From Omnitrophica WOR_2 bacterium RIFCSPLOWO2_12_FULL_46_30 (GTDB lineage Bacteria; Omnitrophota; Gorgyraeia; Gygaellales; UBA12090): a DNA stretch of 6,329 nucleotides. The stretch is taken from positions 1 to 6,329 of the forward strand of contig MHHA01000055.1 of NCBI GenBank assembly GCA_001805845.1, given 5' to 3'. This document shows, one piece after another, positions 5,707 through 6,329 of the stretch. Positions within the stretch are counted from its first letter, which is position 1; every line of letters begins with the position of its first letter. The notes beneath the pieces were generated by a model. It was not told the origin of the DNA and ran no database searches. It was given only the letters and a program-made list of their open reading frames with translations. A program made the translations under genes and the position numbers.

Positions 5707-6329
5707 TTAGAGTCTGTATTCTTTCATCACCAGGGTATAACCAAACGCCCCGGCCCCCTTTATTTTAAGGGGAATTTTTCTTTCGTCAGCGCTGAGCCAG
5801 ATTTCAAAGCGCTTGGGATTACTCTCAAAACGATAGGCCTTAAAAGTGCCCGCGGGGACCTTAAGCTCCTCAAGAGAAACAAGCTTTATTTCAAATTGTT
5901 GGCTGGGGAGGTTAGCAATCATTGACCAGCCTAAACGAAGCTCATCCTGCCTGCGCACATAAAATGGCAGTATAATCGCATTATGAATAAAGCTATTTTT
6001 TCTGATGACGACCTGCCTTTCCTTCCTGCCTTGAGCTTTCCGGATAGTAAGGATAAACTTCTCCTGGTCATAATGCTCGGTAATTTTCTCCAGTATGGGC
6101 CAGGTAGAGACGTTTCTTTCTACTTTCAGCGGCAGAAAACTATTACTATCGCTGTAAATTGTTTCCAAATCGCTAAAGCGGGCTAATTTTGTCTCAAAGG
6201 TCATCAGGCTGACCTTCCTGCCGTCTAATTGCGTATGCGGCAGATGAGTGAAAACGGCCCTGCCTAAGGATATATTTCTTAAGGTAACCCCATAGACTAT
6301 TTTCTCGCCGATACGCTCAATGGGTTTTT
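5707..6329 (-). CDS. DUF3108-like envelope protein (partial, N-terminus beyond the window)
   Basis: The frame is open from the right edge to the stop at 5707, giving about 207 residues. An internal ATG at 6204 exists, but the reading frame continues upstream in good family-like sequence (ERIGEKIVYGVTLRNISLGR), so the true start lies outside. The pattern fits DUF3108: GEKIVYGV near the start, an Asp/Ser/Leu-rich middle (IYSDSNSFLPLKVERNV), then VPAGTFKAYRFE and IWLSADERKIPLKIK towards the C-terminus. Members are usually secreted or periplasmic beta-rich proteins of unknown biochemical role, often with a signal peptide or lipobox at the missing N-terminus. It leads a tight run of genes: the coiled-coil ATG starts 1 nt after its stop. 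Whether it shares a function with the kinase is unknown. Family call moderate to good; molecular role not known. Confidence 0.8.
   Translation of the reverse strand, partial: KPIERIGEKIVYGVTLRNISLGRAVFTHLPHTQLDGRKVSLMTFETKLARFSDLETIYSDSNSFLPLKVERNVSTWPILEKITEHYDQEKFILTIRKAQGRKERQVVIRKNSFIHNAIILPFYVRRQDELRLGWSMIANLPSQQFEIKLVSLEELKVPAGTFKAYRFESNPKRFEIWLSADERKIPLKIKGAGAFGYTLVMKEYRL

Noticed and set aside
5269..5925. A 218-residue plus-strand open frame
   Set aside because: It is antisense to the coiled-coil and DUF3108-like genes. Its Ser/Phe-rich protein is what the complement of Glu/Lys-rich coding produces, and it crosses a real gene boundary.

Overview
The window carries seven protein genes, all on the minus strand, so it is best read from right to left. 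Codon use and composition look even throughout, there are no rRNA or tRNA genes, and coding is nearly gapless. The only sizeable non-coding stretch is 1626-1781. The gene families suggest a Gram-negative-type (diderm) environmental bacterium: a DUF3108-like envelope protein, PilZ/GGDEF-related signalling, and a RuvC with the 'LYAHWKHPTTA' variant segment. I lean towards Omnitrophota or a neighbouring PVC-like lineage, but this is inference from protein style. No marker in the window proves it.

Transcription unit 1 (6329 to 1782) contains a DUF3108-like envelope protein whose start lies outside the window. It is followed by a membrane-anchored coiled-coil protein, a 652-residue soluble histidine kinase, and aroA (EPSP synthase). 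The junctions are very tight (1-nt gap, 26-nt overlap, 2-nt gap), so the four are probably co-transcribed and partly translationally coupled. The kinase is the most unusual gene. Its order is PAS, HisKA, HATPase, then a degenerate GGDEF-like domain that has lost its signature and metal-binding residues, then a C-terminal PilZ domain with an intact c-di-GMP-binding motif. It therefore looks like a kinase whose output is tuned by cyclic di-GMP. No response regulator is encoded in the window.

The intergenic region (1626-1781) holds a 78-bp structured element: nested GC-rich inverted repeats including a 22-bp perfect palindrome, bounded by an 11-bp inverted repeat. It also holds a second 8-bp-stem hairpin, a candidate sigma-70 promoter overlapping the end of aroA, and a perfect Shine-Dalgarno for yebC.

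Transcription unit 2 (1625 to 1 and beyond) is the conserved yebC-ruvC-ruvA cluster. YebC is a translation factor family, RuvC is the Holliday junction resolvase, and RuvA (cut by the window edge) is the junction-binding subunit of the RuvAB branch-migration motor; ruvB would be expected just past the left edge. ruvC and ruvA overlap by ATGA, and ruvA has no Shine-Dalgarno of its own.
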